This document shows, in pieces, positions 42,597 to 51,501 of a DNA stretch of 64,000 nt. Numbering within the stretch: position 1 is the first letter of the stretch; each line of letters starts with the position of its first letter. Source of the stretch: Metabacillus fastidiosus NBRC 101226. Its GTDB lineage: Bacteria > Bacillota > Bacilli > Bacillales > Bacillaceae. The translations under genes and the position numbers were made by a program. The notes beneath the pieces were generated by a model. That model worked only from the letters and a program-made list of their open reading frames with translations, had not been told where the DNA came from and searched no databases. The DNA is taken from assembly GCF_001591625.1 (NCBI RefSeq), contig NZ_BCVG01000011.1, forward strand, positions 1 to 64,000. Reading direction: 5' to 3'.

Positions 42597-42620
42597 TATT
42601 TCCTACTTCCTTTCAAATAA

Positions 42621-42638
42621 TGAATGAACATTCATTCA
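42621..42638. promoter_or_regulatory. FadR operator
   Basis: TGAATGAACATTCATTCA, an inverted repeat matching the known Bacillus FadR site (TGAATGANTANTCATTCA). Located between lcfA and fadR rather than visibly before lcfA. Confidence 0.85.
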
Positions 42639-42657
42639 TTATGAAATGATGAAGAAA

Positions 42658-42685
42658 GGGGACAGTTCATTATATGAACGTCCCC
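42658..42685 (-). terminator. Hairpin between lcfA and fadR
   Basis: GGGGAC/GTCCCC and GTTCAT/ATGAAC stacked arms with one bulged A and a 3-base loop, 15 bases after the lcfA stop. Minus-strand T content after it is moderate (TTTCTTC), so termination may be partial. Confidence 0.65.
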
Positions 42686-42699
42686 GCTTTTAAACAACT

Positions 42700-44388
42700 T
42701 CATTTTTTATTTTTCAACTTCTCTTTCTCTTCTTCAATTAAAGCCCTTCTTAAAACCTTCCCAATAGCCGTCTTCGGGAGTTCCTTTCTAAACTCATATA
42801 CTTTCGGCACTTTAAATGCTGCTAAATGTTTACGGGCAAATGTATCTAATTCTTCTATTGTCGCTTCCTCTCCATCTTTTAAAACAATATATACCTTCAC
42901 TGTCTCTCCTCTGTATTGATCAGGAATACCTGCAGCGACGACTTCCTTTACTTTTTCATGCTCATAAAAAACTTCTTCAATTTCTCTTGGATAAATATTG
43001 TATCCTCCTGCTAAAATCATATCTTTTTTACGGTCAATAATATAAAAATAACCTTCTTCGTCCATATAACCGATATCCCCTGTATATAACCAATTGTCTT
43101 TTAGCACATTACTCGTTTCTTCTTGCTTATTCCAATAGCCCTTCATTATTTGCGGACCTTTCACAATTATTTCTCCTATCTCATTCGGTTTAGCAAGTTC
43201 ATTTGTCTCTATTGAAAGAATCGCAGCATCTGTATTCGGCCATGGAACTCCAATACTTCCTTTTTTGCGTTTACCCCAAAGGAAATTTGCATGGGTAACT
43301 GGGGAAGCTTCGGACAAACCATATCCTTCTACAACTTTTCCACCTGTTGCCTCTTCAAATTTCTCCTGCACTTCCACTGGTAAAGATGCAGATCCGCTAA
43401 TACAGCATTTAATAGAGGAAAGATCATATGATTTCAAATCCGGATGATTTAAAAGTGCAATATAAATAGTTGGAGCACCGGGAAAAATCGTCGGTTTCTG
43501 CTTATGAATCGTTTTAAGTGTCTCTGCTGCATCAAACTTCGGTAAAAGAATCATTTTAAATCCCTGTATAACAGCAAGATTCATAACAGTCGTCATTCCG
43601 TATACATGAAAAAAAGGTAAAATACCGAGAATTGCTTCTGTTCCCCTCTGACATTTATACATCCATTTTGAACACATGACCGTATTTGCAACGAGATTAT
43701 AATGGGTTAGCATGACTCCTTTTGGAAATCCAGTCGTTCCGCCGGTATATTGGAGAATAGCTATATCTTCTTTAGAATCAATATCTATTTCTACTATCTC
43801 GGCCTTCGATCTTTTTAAAACTTCATTAAAGAGATGTGTCCCATCTTTATGCTCCACTTTAACAACAACCTGTTTTTGCTTTTTTTGTACGAACGGATAG
43901 AGAAGATTTTTAGGAAACGGTAAAAAGTCCTTTATACCTGTTACAATAATATGCTTTAAATTTGTTAACGTTTTCATTTTAGAAACCCGAGGGTATAACA
44001 GGTCGAGTGTAATAATATAAGTAGACCTGCTGTCTTTGAGCTGATACTCTAATTCTCTTTCCATATACAAAGGATTTGTCTGGACTACAATGCCGCCTGC
44101 GAATAAGACACCGAAATAAGCAATCACTGCCTGAGGACAATTGGGAAGCATAATAGCAACACGTTCCCCTTTTTTCAGTCCTAAACTTTGCAAATAATTC
44201 GCGACTTTTAAAGAATATTCATGCAGCTTCGAATATGTCAGTTCCTTGCCTAGAAAATGAATAGCGGTATGGGATGAAAATTGTGAGGCAGCAGCTGCTA
44301 AATAGGAGTGGAGTGGTTTATCATCAAAATTGAGCTGCGGGTTGATTTCTTCCGGATAATGATGTAACCAAGGCTTTTCAATCTCCAT
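42700..44388 (-). CDS. lcfA: Long-chain fatty-acid-CoA ligase
   Basis: 562 residues, ANL adenylating superfamily. Activates fatty acids to acyl-CoA. P-loop-like AMP motif ILQYTGGTTGFPKGVMLTH (about 211-229), GYGLSEASPV, GWLYTGDIGY-type motif (NWLYTGDIGYMDEEGYFYIIDRKKDMI) and the C-terminal catalytic lysine in LPKTAIGKVLRR. ATG with GGGGGAGAA. First gene of the fad operon. Cytoplasmic or membrane-associated. Confidence 0.96.
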   Translation of the reverse strand: MEIEKPWLHHYPEEINPQLNFDDKPLHSYLAAAASQFSSHTAIHFLGKELTYSKLHEYSLKVANYLQSLGLKKGERVAIMLPNCPQAVIAYFGVLFAGGIVVQTNPLYMERELEYQLKDSRSTYIITLDLLYPRVSKMKTLTNLKHIIVTGIKDFLPFPKNLLYPFVQKKQKQVVVKVEHKDGTHLFNEVLKRSKAEIVEIDIDSKEDIAILQYTGGTTGFPKGVMLTHYNLVANTVMCSKWMYKCQRGTEAILGILPFFHVYGMTTVMNLAVIQGFKMILLPKFDAAETLKTIHKQKPTIFPGAPTIYIALLNHPDLKSYDLSSIKCCISGSASLPVEVQEKFEEATGGKVVEGYGLSEASPVTHANFLWGKRKKGSIGVPWPNTDAAILSIETNELAKPNEIGEIIVKGPQIMKGYWNKQEETSNVLKDNWLYTGDIGYMDEEGYFYIIDRKKDMILAGGYNIYPREIEEVFYEHEKVKEVVAAGIPDQYRGETVKVYIVLKDGEEATIEELDTFARKHLAAFKVPKVYEFRKELPKTAIGKVLRRALIEEEKEKLKNKK

Positions 44389-44423
44389 CTATTCTCCCCC
44401 TTACTACAAAAATCCAATTTATT

Positions 44424-44493
44424 ATAAAAAGGCCTGATATTTATATTAGCAATAGAAATTTCTTCTATATACTAATATGAACATCAAGCCTTT
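44424..44493 (-). terminator. Long nested hairpin, probable terminator of the yshE unit
   Basis: Four arm pairs nest over 66 bases: AAAGGC/GCCTTT (44428-44433, 44488-44493), TGAT/ATCA, ATATTAG/CTAATAT and ATAGAA/TTCTAT. On the minus strand the last arm runs into TTTTTATAAT. It lies between the small peptide gene and lcfA. Confidence 0.6.
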
Positions 44494-44562
44494 ATCATGC
44501 TTTGTTTACGAAATGAGTAACCGCCTTGAAGGATTATTTATCCTTCAGCTAATCATGTTTAT

Positions 44563-44643
44563 TTAAAAAAACATTAAATAAACAATTCCTATTACAATGA
44601 ACAGACCACAAAAGCCAAATAATACTTTAGCTAAAGTTTCCAC
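44563..44643 (-). CDS. Small single-pass membrane peptide
   Basis: 26 residues (METLAKVLFGFCGLFIVIGI plus VYLMFF), starting GTG at 44643 with GGGGAG 6 bases upstream and 12 bases after the yshE stop. Almost the entire peptide is one hydrophobic helix. The good ribosome site, close spacing to yshE and downstream hairpins suggest a real last gene of the operon. I know of no named family. Codon content is too short for statistics. Confidence 0.55.
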   Translation of the reverse strand: METLAKVLFGFCGLFIVIGIVYLMFF

Positions 44644-44655
44644 CTGATTCTCCCC

Positions 44656-45060
44656 TTATATCCCTGCTCCTATTACATATGACAAACCTATTGAAATAAC
44701 CATTGAAATAAAACCGACAGCACGATTATCCTGTTCAATTTCTACATCTATTTTAAATTTCGGTGTCATAAATTCAAAAATAAAATAACCTAATAATAAT
44801 AGAATGAAACCAAATAATCCCCAGCCGATCATTTGCAGCAAGCTGTCATGCTGACTAATAGAAAACCTGAAAATATTTGCGATTCCGAAAATTTTGCCGC
44901 CCGTTGCCATCGCAACAGCCATGTTCCCCTTTTTAATTTCTTCCCAATTTTTATATTTTGTTACGAGTTCGAAAATAGCTAAAAAAACGATAATACAGAG
45001 GACGACAACACTATAATATGCAGCTGTTTCAATCAGTTCATTTTCCCAGAAATGATCCAT
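44656..45060 (-). CDS. yshE: DUF350 membrane protein YshE
   Basis: 134 residues from ATG 45060 (MDHFWENELIETAAYY) with GGGGAGC upstream; the earlier ATG at 45075 is part of that ribosome site. Four transmembrane helices, with the DUF350 hallmark YKNWEEIKKGNMAVAMATGGKIFGIANIFR between helices 1 and 2 and RAVGFISMVISIGLSYVIG at the end. Member of the duplicated-helix DUF350 family; role unknown. Follows mutSB by 16 bases. Confidence 0.92.
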   Translation of the reverse strand: MDHFWENELIETAAYYSVVVLCIIVFLAIFELVTKYKNWEEIKKGNMAVAMATGGKIFGIANIFRFSISQHDSLLQMIGWGLFGFILLLLGYFIFEFMTPKFKIDVEIEQDNRAVGFISMVISIGLSYVIGAGI

Positions 45061-45076
45061 ACTTAAGCTCCCCATT

Positions 45077-47437
45077 TTACTTTAATTCCACTACTGTTAC
45101 ACCTGAACCGCCTTCTGATGCCTCACCAAACCTTGTATTTTTTACACTGCGATGATTTTTTAACAGCTCTGTTACACCTTGTCTTAATGCACCTGTCCCT
45201 TTTCCATGGATAATAGAAACTCTAGGGTAACCAGCTAAAACAGCATCATCTAAATATTTCTCTACTCGAAGAAGAGCATTTTCATAACGTTCACCGCGAA
45301 GATCCAGTTCTAATGAAACATGATAGTCTCTCCCTTTAACAGCCGTAAGGGCCTTCTTTTGTTCCACTTGTTTCGGTCTGCTTACATATTCTAAATCTTT
45401 CTCTTTTACTTTCATTTTCATAATTCCGATTTGAACTTGCCATTCTTTATCACTCGTTTTTTCGATTAAATGGCCTTTCTGATCGAATGTTAATACTTTT
45501 ACTTCATCACCTGGTAAGAATTCTTGTTTCTTCTGTTCCTTTTTCACCGCTTTTTTGCTTTTTTCAAAAGCCGGAACAGCACCCTCTAATTTTTTTCTTG
45601 CTTCAATTAATTCATGCTCTTTAATATTTGCACGCTGTTCGATCCGCATCTTTCTTAAATCGCGAATAATCTCTTCTGCTTCTTTTTTAGCCTCTTCCAC
45701 TTTGTCAGCAGCTGTCTTTTCAGCATCTTCATACATTTTATCACGCATGCTGTTAAATTCGATAATCTGATTTTGCAATTCATGGTGCAATGATTCTGCT
45801 TCCTTACGAATACTCTCTGCTTCTTCCCTTTCACGCTCTGCGCGCTTCTGGCTTTGTTCAAGTGAAGCAATCATCGAATCAACTTCATTACTGTCAGCAC
45901 TCATAAGTGATCTTGCATTGTTAATTACTCTTTCATTAAGCCCTAAACGCTTGGAAATTTCAAATGCATTACTTCTCCCAGGAACACCAATTAATAATTT
46001 ATACGTCGGACTTAATGTTTTAATATCAAATTCAACGCTCGCATTTATAACACCTTCACGATTATAACCATATGCTTTTAATTCCGGATAATGTGTCGTC
46101 GCAACAACCCTTGCTCCCCGATTATATACTTCATCAAGAATCGATATCGCAAGTGCCGCTCCTTCCTGCGGGTCTGTACCGGCACCTAATTCATCAAAAA
46201 GAACAAGACTGTTAGCATCAATCCGATTCAAAATATCAACGATGTTTACCATATGAGATGAGAACGTACTTAAACTTTGCTCAATTGATTGCTCATCACC
46301 AATATCAGCATGAACTGCTGTAAACACTGCCATTTCTGAACCTTCTAGAGCAGGAATTTGCAGTCCTGATTGTGCCATTAACGTAAAAAGACCAAGCGTT
46401 TTTAACGCAACTGTCTTTCCTCCTGTATTCGGACCTGTAATAAGAATCGTTGTAAAATCAATGCCAAGCTCAATATCATTTGCAACGACTTTATCCACAG
46501 GTAATAAAGGATGTCTTCCTTTAAAAATCCGAATAACTCTTTCATTATTTATAAGAGGTTTTGTCCCATTAATTTCTTTTGCATATCTTGCTTTTGCAAA
46601 CATAAAATCCATCTCTGCTAATATTGAAAGATTCGCCAGCACTTCTTCACTGTAAATGGCAACTTCCTCTGAGAGCATTTTTAAGATTCGCTCAATTTCT
46701 GCTTTTTCTTTCGCTCTTACTTGCTGCAGCGTATTATTTAAATCAACGATTACTTGCGGTTCAATGAAAAGGGTAGCACCCGAACTTGATTGATCATGTA
46801 CAATTCCGCCATAAGCACTTCTGTATTCCTGCTTAACCGGCAGAACGAAACGATCATTTCGAATCGTAATAATTGCATCTGAAAGCATCTTTGTCGCAGA
46901 TGAAGAACGGATCATCGACTCTAACTTTTCTCGGACTCTTGATTCAGTCGTTCTTAACTGCTGTCTGATCGTACGAAGTGCATCACTTGCATGATCTAAT
47001 ACTCGTCCATTATCATCAATACACTGTGTAATTTTTTTCTCTAAATCATGTAAAATAATAATTTCTTCCGCTAATAAAGGGAAATGTGTCAGTTCAATGT
47101 CGCCTTCAACCATATCTTCAATGAACCGTTTCATATTCCGGCTTGCATATAATGTTCCAGCTATTTCAACTAATTCATTGCTTCCTAACATACCGCCGAT
47201 TTTTGAACGTTTCACACTCTCTTTTACATCAACTAATCCTCCGAGCGGGGCATTTCCTCTTAAACGTAATATCTTTAAAGCTTCATCTGTTTGCTCTTGA
47301 AGAACTTGAACTGTTTCAAATTCTACCGCTGGAATTAATGTTCTTACTTTTTCCTTTCCGAGCGATGATGACGCATGTTTAATTAATTGTTCCTTCACTT
47401 TTTCAAATTCTAATACTTTTAATACTCTTCCTTGCAA
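45077..47437 (-). CDS. mutSB: MutS2 ATPase/nuclease
   Basis: 786 residues from TTG 47437 with GGGAGG upstream. MutS-type core and clamp helices, ABC ATPase with Walker [19 protein letters not shown] (about 330-347), Walker [20 protein letters not shown], then a long coiled-coil (about 510-640), a KOW-like segment and a C-terminal Smr nuclease domain ([39 protein letters not shown]). MutS2 acts on branched DNA and, in recent work, on collided ribosomes. Lacks the mismatch-recognition domain, as MutS2 does. Confidence 0.97.
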   Translation of the reverse strand: MQGRVLKVLEFEKVKEQLIKHASSSLGKEKVRTLIPAVEFETVQVLQEQTDEALKILRLRGNAPLGGLVDVKESVKRSKIGGMLGSNELVEIAGTLYASRNMKRFIEDMVEGDIELTHFPLLAEEIIILHDLEKKITQCIDDNGRVLDHASDALRTIRQQLRTTESRVREKLESMIRSSSATKMLSDAIITIRNDRFVLPVKQEYRSAYGGIVHDQSSSGATLFIEPQVIVDLNNTLQQVRAKEKAEIERILKMLSEEVAIYSEEVLANLSILAEMDFMFAKARYAKEINGTKPLINNERVIRIFKGRHPLLPVDKVVANDIELGIDFTTILITGPNTGGKTVALKTLGLFTLMAQSGLQIPALEGSEMAVFTAVHADIGDEQSIEQSLSTFSSHMVNIVDILNRIDANSLVLFDELGAGTDPQEGAALAISILDEVYNRGARVVATTHYPELKAYGYNREGVINASVEFDIKTLSPTYKLLIGVPGRSNAFEISKRLGLNERVINNARSLMSADSNEVDSMIASLEQSQKRAEREREEAESIRKEAESLHHELQNQIIEFNSMRDKMYEDAEKTAADKVEEAKKEAEEIIRDLRKMRIEQRANIKEHELIEARKKLEGAVPAFEKSKKAVKKEQKKQEFLPGDEVKVLTFDQKGHLIEKTSDKEWQVQIGIMKMKVKEKDLEYVSRPKQVEQKKALTAVKGRDYHVSLELDLRGERYENALLRVEKYLDDAVLAGYPRVSIIHGKGTGALRQGVTELLKNHRSVKNTRFGEASEGGSGVTVVELK

Positions 47438-47477
47438 TATATTAAACCTCCCAGTTATAACGTCAGATCAGCCGGAA

Positions 47478-49196
47478 TTACTGATGACGCTTTAAAAATG
47501 CTTGCAGCTGATCAAGACTCCAAGTGTTAATTACATTATCCGCTTCGATCCATCCTTTTTTTGCAGCTGAAACACCAATTTCCATATCATGTAACATTTC
47601 AATATTATGAGCATCTGTATTAATGACTAATTTTACACCTGCCGCTTGGGCCTTTTTCAAATGTTCTGCACATAAATCAAGACGCTGTGGATTTGCATTA
47701 AGTTCAAGTGCTGTATCTGTTTCTTTCGCAAGGTCAATTAATAAATCAATATCCACGTCGTATCCTGGACGTTTACCAATAATTCTTCCAGTAGGATGTG
47801 CAATAATATCAACATGCTTACTTTCTAATGCTGTTTTCAATCTTTCCATAATTGTTTCACGGGGCTGTGAAAAACTTGAATGGATAGATGCAATGACAAG
47901 ATCCATTTCTCCTAATAGCTCATCATCGTAATCAAGTGTTCCATCAGGTAAAATATCCATCTCCACACCGCATAAAATAGTAATATCACTATACTCTTCA
48001 TTCAGAGCATTAATTTCCTCCCGCTGCGCTCTTAACCGCTCAGGCGTCAAACCATTTGCAACTTTCAAATATTGCGAATGATCTGTAATAGCAATATAAC
48101 GGTATCCTTTTTCTCTGCATGCTTCCACCATTTCCCGAATAGAAAAAGCACCATCGCTCCATGTCGAGTGCATATGAAGATCGCCTTTTATATCATCTAA
48201 ACGAACGAGCTTCCTGCTTCCATCAAATTGATCAACCTCTGTTCCATCTTCCCGAACTTCCGGCGGGAAATGCGGTAAATCAAAATAGCTGTAGAACTCT
48301 TCTTCACTGGCAAATGTTTTTACTAGGCCTGTCTCAATATTTTCCACACCGTACTCACTTATTTTTTCTCCACGCTCTTTTGCAAGCTGGCGCATTCTTA
48401 CATTATGATCTTTAGAACCAGTGAAATGATGAAGAGTCGTTGCAAATTCACTCTCTTTTACTAAGCGAAAATCAACACCTACTTCATACTCATAAGTGAG
48501 CTGGACAGAAACTTTCGTATCACCGTTTGCGATAATATCAGAAATATGCGGAAGCTTAATTAATTGCTCACGTACAGTATCCGGATCATCTGTTGCAATA
48601 ATAAAATCAATATCTTTCATAGTTTCCTTCATTCGGCGCAAACTTCCGGCTCTTGAAAAAGATATTATGCCCTCACATTTGCTTAAATAAGATTCAATTT
48701 CATCTGCGATTGGCAGCATAAAAGCAATTGGTAAGCGTTCCGGACGGCTTCCCATTTCTTTTACCGCTGCTAAAATTTTCTCTTCTGTCTTTTTTCCAAA
48801 TCCGGCAAGCTCCTGCACCTTATTTTCCATACATGCCGCCTCAAGTGCTTCTACACTGTCAACATTTAATTCTTTATACAGTTTTGCAATTTTCTTACCG
48901 CCTAAGCCAGGCAATTTTAATAACGGGAGTAAACCGCTGGGCACTTCATCTTGAAGTTCCTTTAATACTTCTGATTCACCAGTCTCAATATATTCTTTAA
49001 TAACTGCGGCTGTCCCTTTACCAATACCAGCTATTTTCGTAAAATCATCTATTTCCGCTAAACTGCGATCATCAATTTCTAATGCATTCGCCGCTTTTCT
49101 AAATGCTGATATTTTAAAAGGATTATCTCCTTTAAGTTCCATATAGATAGCAATTGTTTCAAGCAGCTTAATAATATCTTTTTTATGTAATTCCAC
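47478..49196 (-). CDS. polX: DNA polymerase/3'-5' exonuclease PolX
   Basis: 572 residues taking GTG 49196 as start (MELHKKDIIKLLETIA), because AGGGGTGA lies 6 bases upstream; the GTG at 49205 overlaps that site. N-terminal PolX helix-hairpin-helix and polymerase domain (AGSLRRMKETMKDIDFIIAT with catalytic aspartates) and a C-terminal PHP domain (KGDLHMHSTWSDG, ITDHSQYLKVANG, EMDILPDG, NTDAHNIEM) with exonuclease metals. Gap-filling in base-excision repair. Position between cvpA and mutSB is conserved. Confidence 0.96.
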   Translation of the reverse strand: MELHKKDIIKLLETIAIYMELKGDNPFKISAFRKAANALEIDDRSLAEIDDFTKIAGIGKGTAAVIKEYIETGESEVLKELQDEVPSGLLPLLKLPGLGGKKIAKLYKELNVDSVEALEAACMENKVQELAGFGKKTEEKILAAVKEMGSRPERLPIAFMLPIADEIESYLSKCEGIISFSRAGSLRRMKETMKDIDFIIATDDPDTVREQLIKLPHISDIIANGDTKVSVQLTYEYEVGVDFRLVKESEFATTLHHFTGSKDHNVRMRQLAKERGEKISEYGVENIETGLVKTFASEEEFYSYFDLPHFPPEVREDGTEVDQFDGSRKLVRLDDIKGDLHMHSTWSDGAFSIREMVEACREKGYRYIAITDHSQYLKVANGLTPERLRAQREEINALNEEYSDITILCGVEMDILPDGTLDYDDELLGEMDLVIASIHSSFSQPRETIMERLKTALESKHVDIIAHPTGRIIGKRPGYDVDIDLLIDLAKETDTALELNANPQRLDLCAEHLKKAQAAGVKLVINTDAHNIEMLHDMEIGVSAAKKGWIEADNVINTWSLDQLQAFLKRHQ

Positions 49197-49205
49197 TTTT
49201 TTCAC

Positions 49206-49520
49206 CCCTGTTTTAAGTACTTGCTAATTTTACCGCATATATAAGCACAACTTAAAATTCTAACATATCCTTTATAAAAACCTAGTGCAATGCTCGATTT
49301 TTGGCTCGTCTCGCTCCAATTTATAAACAGAACTTGCAAATGGACGAGCCAAAATCAACTTAGTTTTACTAAAAAACATATTGAAGCTATTCATTCAATT
49401 TTATATATTAGATTGAAAAATGATTGGATATTTATATAGTAAAAGGTCTTAACTTTTCAATCAAATGAGATAGATACTGCTATATTTCTCATCAGTTAAA
49501 AAAGCCAGACCCTTCTATAT
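49206..49520. other. cvpA-polX intergenic region with inverted repeat
   Basis: 315 AT-rich bases with no supported gene. TTTTGGCTCGTC (49299-49310) and GACGAGCCAAAA (49343-49354) are perfect 12-base inverted arms around a 32-base loop, about 95 bases upstream of polX. No T-run follows on either strand. Confidence 0.5.
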
Positions 49521-50060
49521 CTATCTTGTAAATTGCAGCCATATTTCGTTCACTGCCTGTGATAAATATGGCGTATGGTTGACAATTAAATTTGCCAATA
49601 TTGACTGGTCCAATGTTTGCTGAAGCTGGTCAATTGGAATTAATGCCGCTATAAAAAGCATAATAAACATAATTAAATAATTTTCTAAAAAGCCTAAAAC
49701 GGAACCAGCCCATTTATTAAGCTGTTTAAGAACTGGTAATAATGCAACGAAATCGAGCATGGAGCCGATAATATGCATGACGATTTTCGTACCAATAAAT
49801 AATATAACGAAAGAAATAGCCCGATAAAAGGCATCTTCCAAAGAGTCTCCCGTTAATAATGAAAGCATAATAGGCCCTTCTCCTGTCATTGGATAAGGAA
49901 TCCATAGTTTCATATGTGGTGCTAAATCATCAAAAAATTGATATGCTACAATAAAGGCAATGATAAATCCCGTTAAATGGATTAATTGGAGAATGAAACC
50001 CCGCTTTAATCCAGTAAACAGGCCAATTGCTAAAATAATAATAAGTATAAAATCTAACAT
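49521..50060 (-). CDS. cvpA: CvpA family membrane protein
   Basis: 179 residues, four transmembrane helices covering the chain, with the CvpA signature at the N-terminus (LDFILIIILAIGLFTGLKRG) and an LNKWAGSVLGFLENYLIM segment. Family linked to colicin V production in E. coli; role in Firmicutes unclear. Called yshB in B. subtilis. ATG 10 bases after zapA, so cotranscribed with it. Confidence 0.9.
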   Translation of the reverse strand: MLDFILIIILAIGLFTGLKRGFILQLIHLTGFIIAFIVAYQFFDDLAPHMKLWIPYPMTGEGPIMLSLLTGDSLEDAFYRAISFVILFIGTKIVMHIIGSMLDFVALLPVLKQLNKWAGSVLGFLENYLIMFIMLFIAALIPIDQLQQTLDQSILANLIVNHTPYLSQAVNEIWLQFTR

Positions 50061-50070
50061 CTTAAAAGTG

Positions 50071-50328
50071 TCAATCCTTTTCGCTAATCTGTTTCTCTAG
50101 TTTCTCATAGTCTTCTTTTAATTTTATATATTCATGAACGATATTTACAGCTGTTAAAACAGCTAGTTTATTAATATCGAGACTTGGGTTTTTACTACTT
50201 ATTTCACGCATTTTTTCATCAACAATTGAGGCAACGACCCGCACATGGCTTGTGCTTTCCGTCCCAATAATTGAATATTGTTGTCCATATATATCTACAT
50301 TCGTTTTCGTCTTTGGGCGATTTAACAA
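50071..50328 (-). CDS. zapA: Cell division protein ZapA
   Basis: 85 residues from TTG 50328, preceded by ATGGAGG 7 bases upstream; the 14 upstream in-frame codons have no ribosome site and exceed the family. Contains [14 protein letters not shown], the globular ZapA head, and a C-terminal coiled-coil ([20 protein letters not shown]). It binds FtsZ and promotes Z-ring bundling. Called yshA in B. subtilis. Confidence 0.95.
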   Translation of the reverse strand: MLNRPKTKTNVDIYGQQYSIIGTESTSHVRVVASIVDEKMREISSKNPSLDINKLAVLTAVNIVHEYIKLKEDYEKLEKQISEKD

Positions 50329-50454
50329 TGATAAGCCTCCATTTCGCTCGAGAATCCTAATGTATATCATACCATGAAGTTTTACGTTATGAAAAGAAGA
50401 TGCAAGCTAACTTATTTGACACTAAAATGATTCATTTTGAAAGGAATATAATAT

Positions 50455-51381
50455 ATGGCAAACTCTGTTATAAAAGTTGATCAATCGCTAATGTCTGAAA
50501 TGAATAAATATTACTTAAAGCAAACTGCAGATAAAACACCGCCAGGAGCAGTTTTCAGTGCAAAAACAGCAAACTGTACAATTACTGCCTATAAATCCGG
50601 AAAAGTCCTATTTCAAGGAAGCGGTGCGGAACAGGAAGCAGCCAAATGGGGGAAAGAAGAAAAAAAAGATGTAAAAGCAAAAAAACCCGTCAATTCAATA
50701 TATGCTCCCCCTCCTAATATTTCCTCCCTCTCTGTTATCGGTTCAGACGAGGTAGGTACAGGCGACTTCTTCGGTCCAATGACAGTCGTGTCAGCTTATG
50801 TAAAAAAAGAGCAGATTCCATTATTACAGGAATTAGGAGTAAAAGATTCAAAAAATTTAACCGATCCGCAAATTGTAAGAATTGCTAAAGATATTATTAA
50901 GATTATCCCTTACAGCTTATTAATTTTACATAATGAAAAATATAATGAACTGCAGGCTAAAGGAATGTCACAAGGAAAGATGAAGGGACTTCTTCATAAT
51001 CAGGCGATACAGCTTCTTTCCAAAAAAATTGCACCTGAAAAACCTGATGCAATTCTGATTGATCAATTCGCTGAACCGGGAGTTTATTTCAACTATTTAA
51101 AAGGGGAAAAATTCACAACTGAAAATACATACTTCTCAACGAAAGCAGAAAGTGTTCATATAGCTGTTGCGGCAGCTTCTATTATCGCTCGCTATTCATT
51201 TGTAAAAGAATTTGAGAAACTGTCCCTAAGCGCTGGTACAACTCTTCCTAAAGGGGCTGGAGCTAAAGTTGACCAAGCAGCCGCAGAAATTATTAATAAA
51301 AAGGGAATCAGTTATTTACATACGATTACTAAAAAGCATTTTGCAAATACGGAAAAAGCAATGCGGCTTGCCGGGAAGTAA
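50455..51381 (+). CDS. rnhC: Ribonuclease HIII
   Basis: 308 residues. N-terminal TBP-like substrate-binding domain (residues about 1-85) then an RNase HII/HIII fold with SVIGSDEVGTGDFFGPMTV (acidic D and E), the ILIDQFAEP motif and KAESVHIAVAAASIIARY. Removes RNA from RNA-DNA hybrids. ATG with AAAGGAA. Divergent from zapA and convergent with pheT. Confidence 0.97.
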   Translation: MANSVIKVDQSLMSEMNKYYLKQTADKTPPGAVFSAKTANCTITAYKSGKVLFQGSGAEQEAAKWGKEEKKDVKAKKPVNSIYAPPPNISSLSVIGSDEVGTGDFFGPMTVVSAYVKKEQIPLLQELGVKDSKNLTDPQIVRIAKDIIKIIPYSLLILHNEKYNELQAKGMSQGKMKGLLHNQAIQLLSKKIAPEKPDAILIDQFAEPGVYFNYLKGEKFTTENTYFSTKAESVHIAVAAASIIARYSFVKEFEKLSLSAGTTLPKGAGAKVDQAAAEIINKKGISYLHTITKKHFANTEKAMRLAGK

Positions 51382-51459
51382 TGCTTATATGAATTATTCG
51401 ATCACACACCTCATGAATTTTTCGAACATATTAACTCGAAATGGCGTCTATACAAATAG

Positions 51460-51495
51460 AAAAAAGACTGATTCCAAGGGAAATCAGTCTTTTTT
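51460..51495. terminator. Bidirectional terminator between rnhC and pheT
   Basis: AAAAAAGACTGATT and AATCAGTCTTTTTT are perfect 14-base arms with an 8-base loop, serving the convergent genes. Confidence 0.92.
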
Positions 51496-51501
51496 ATTAT
51501 A

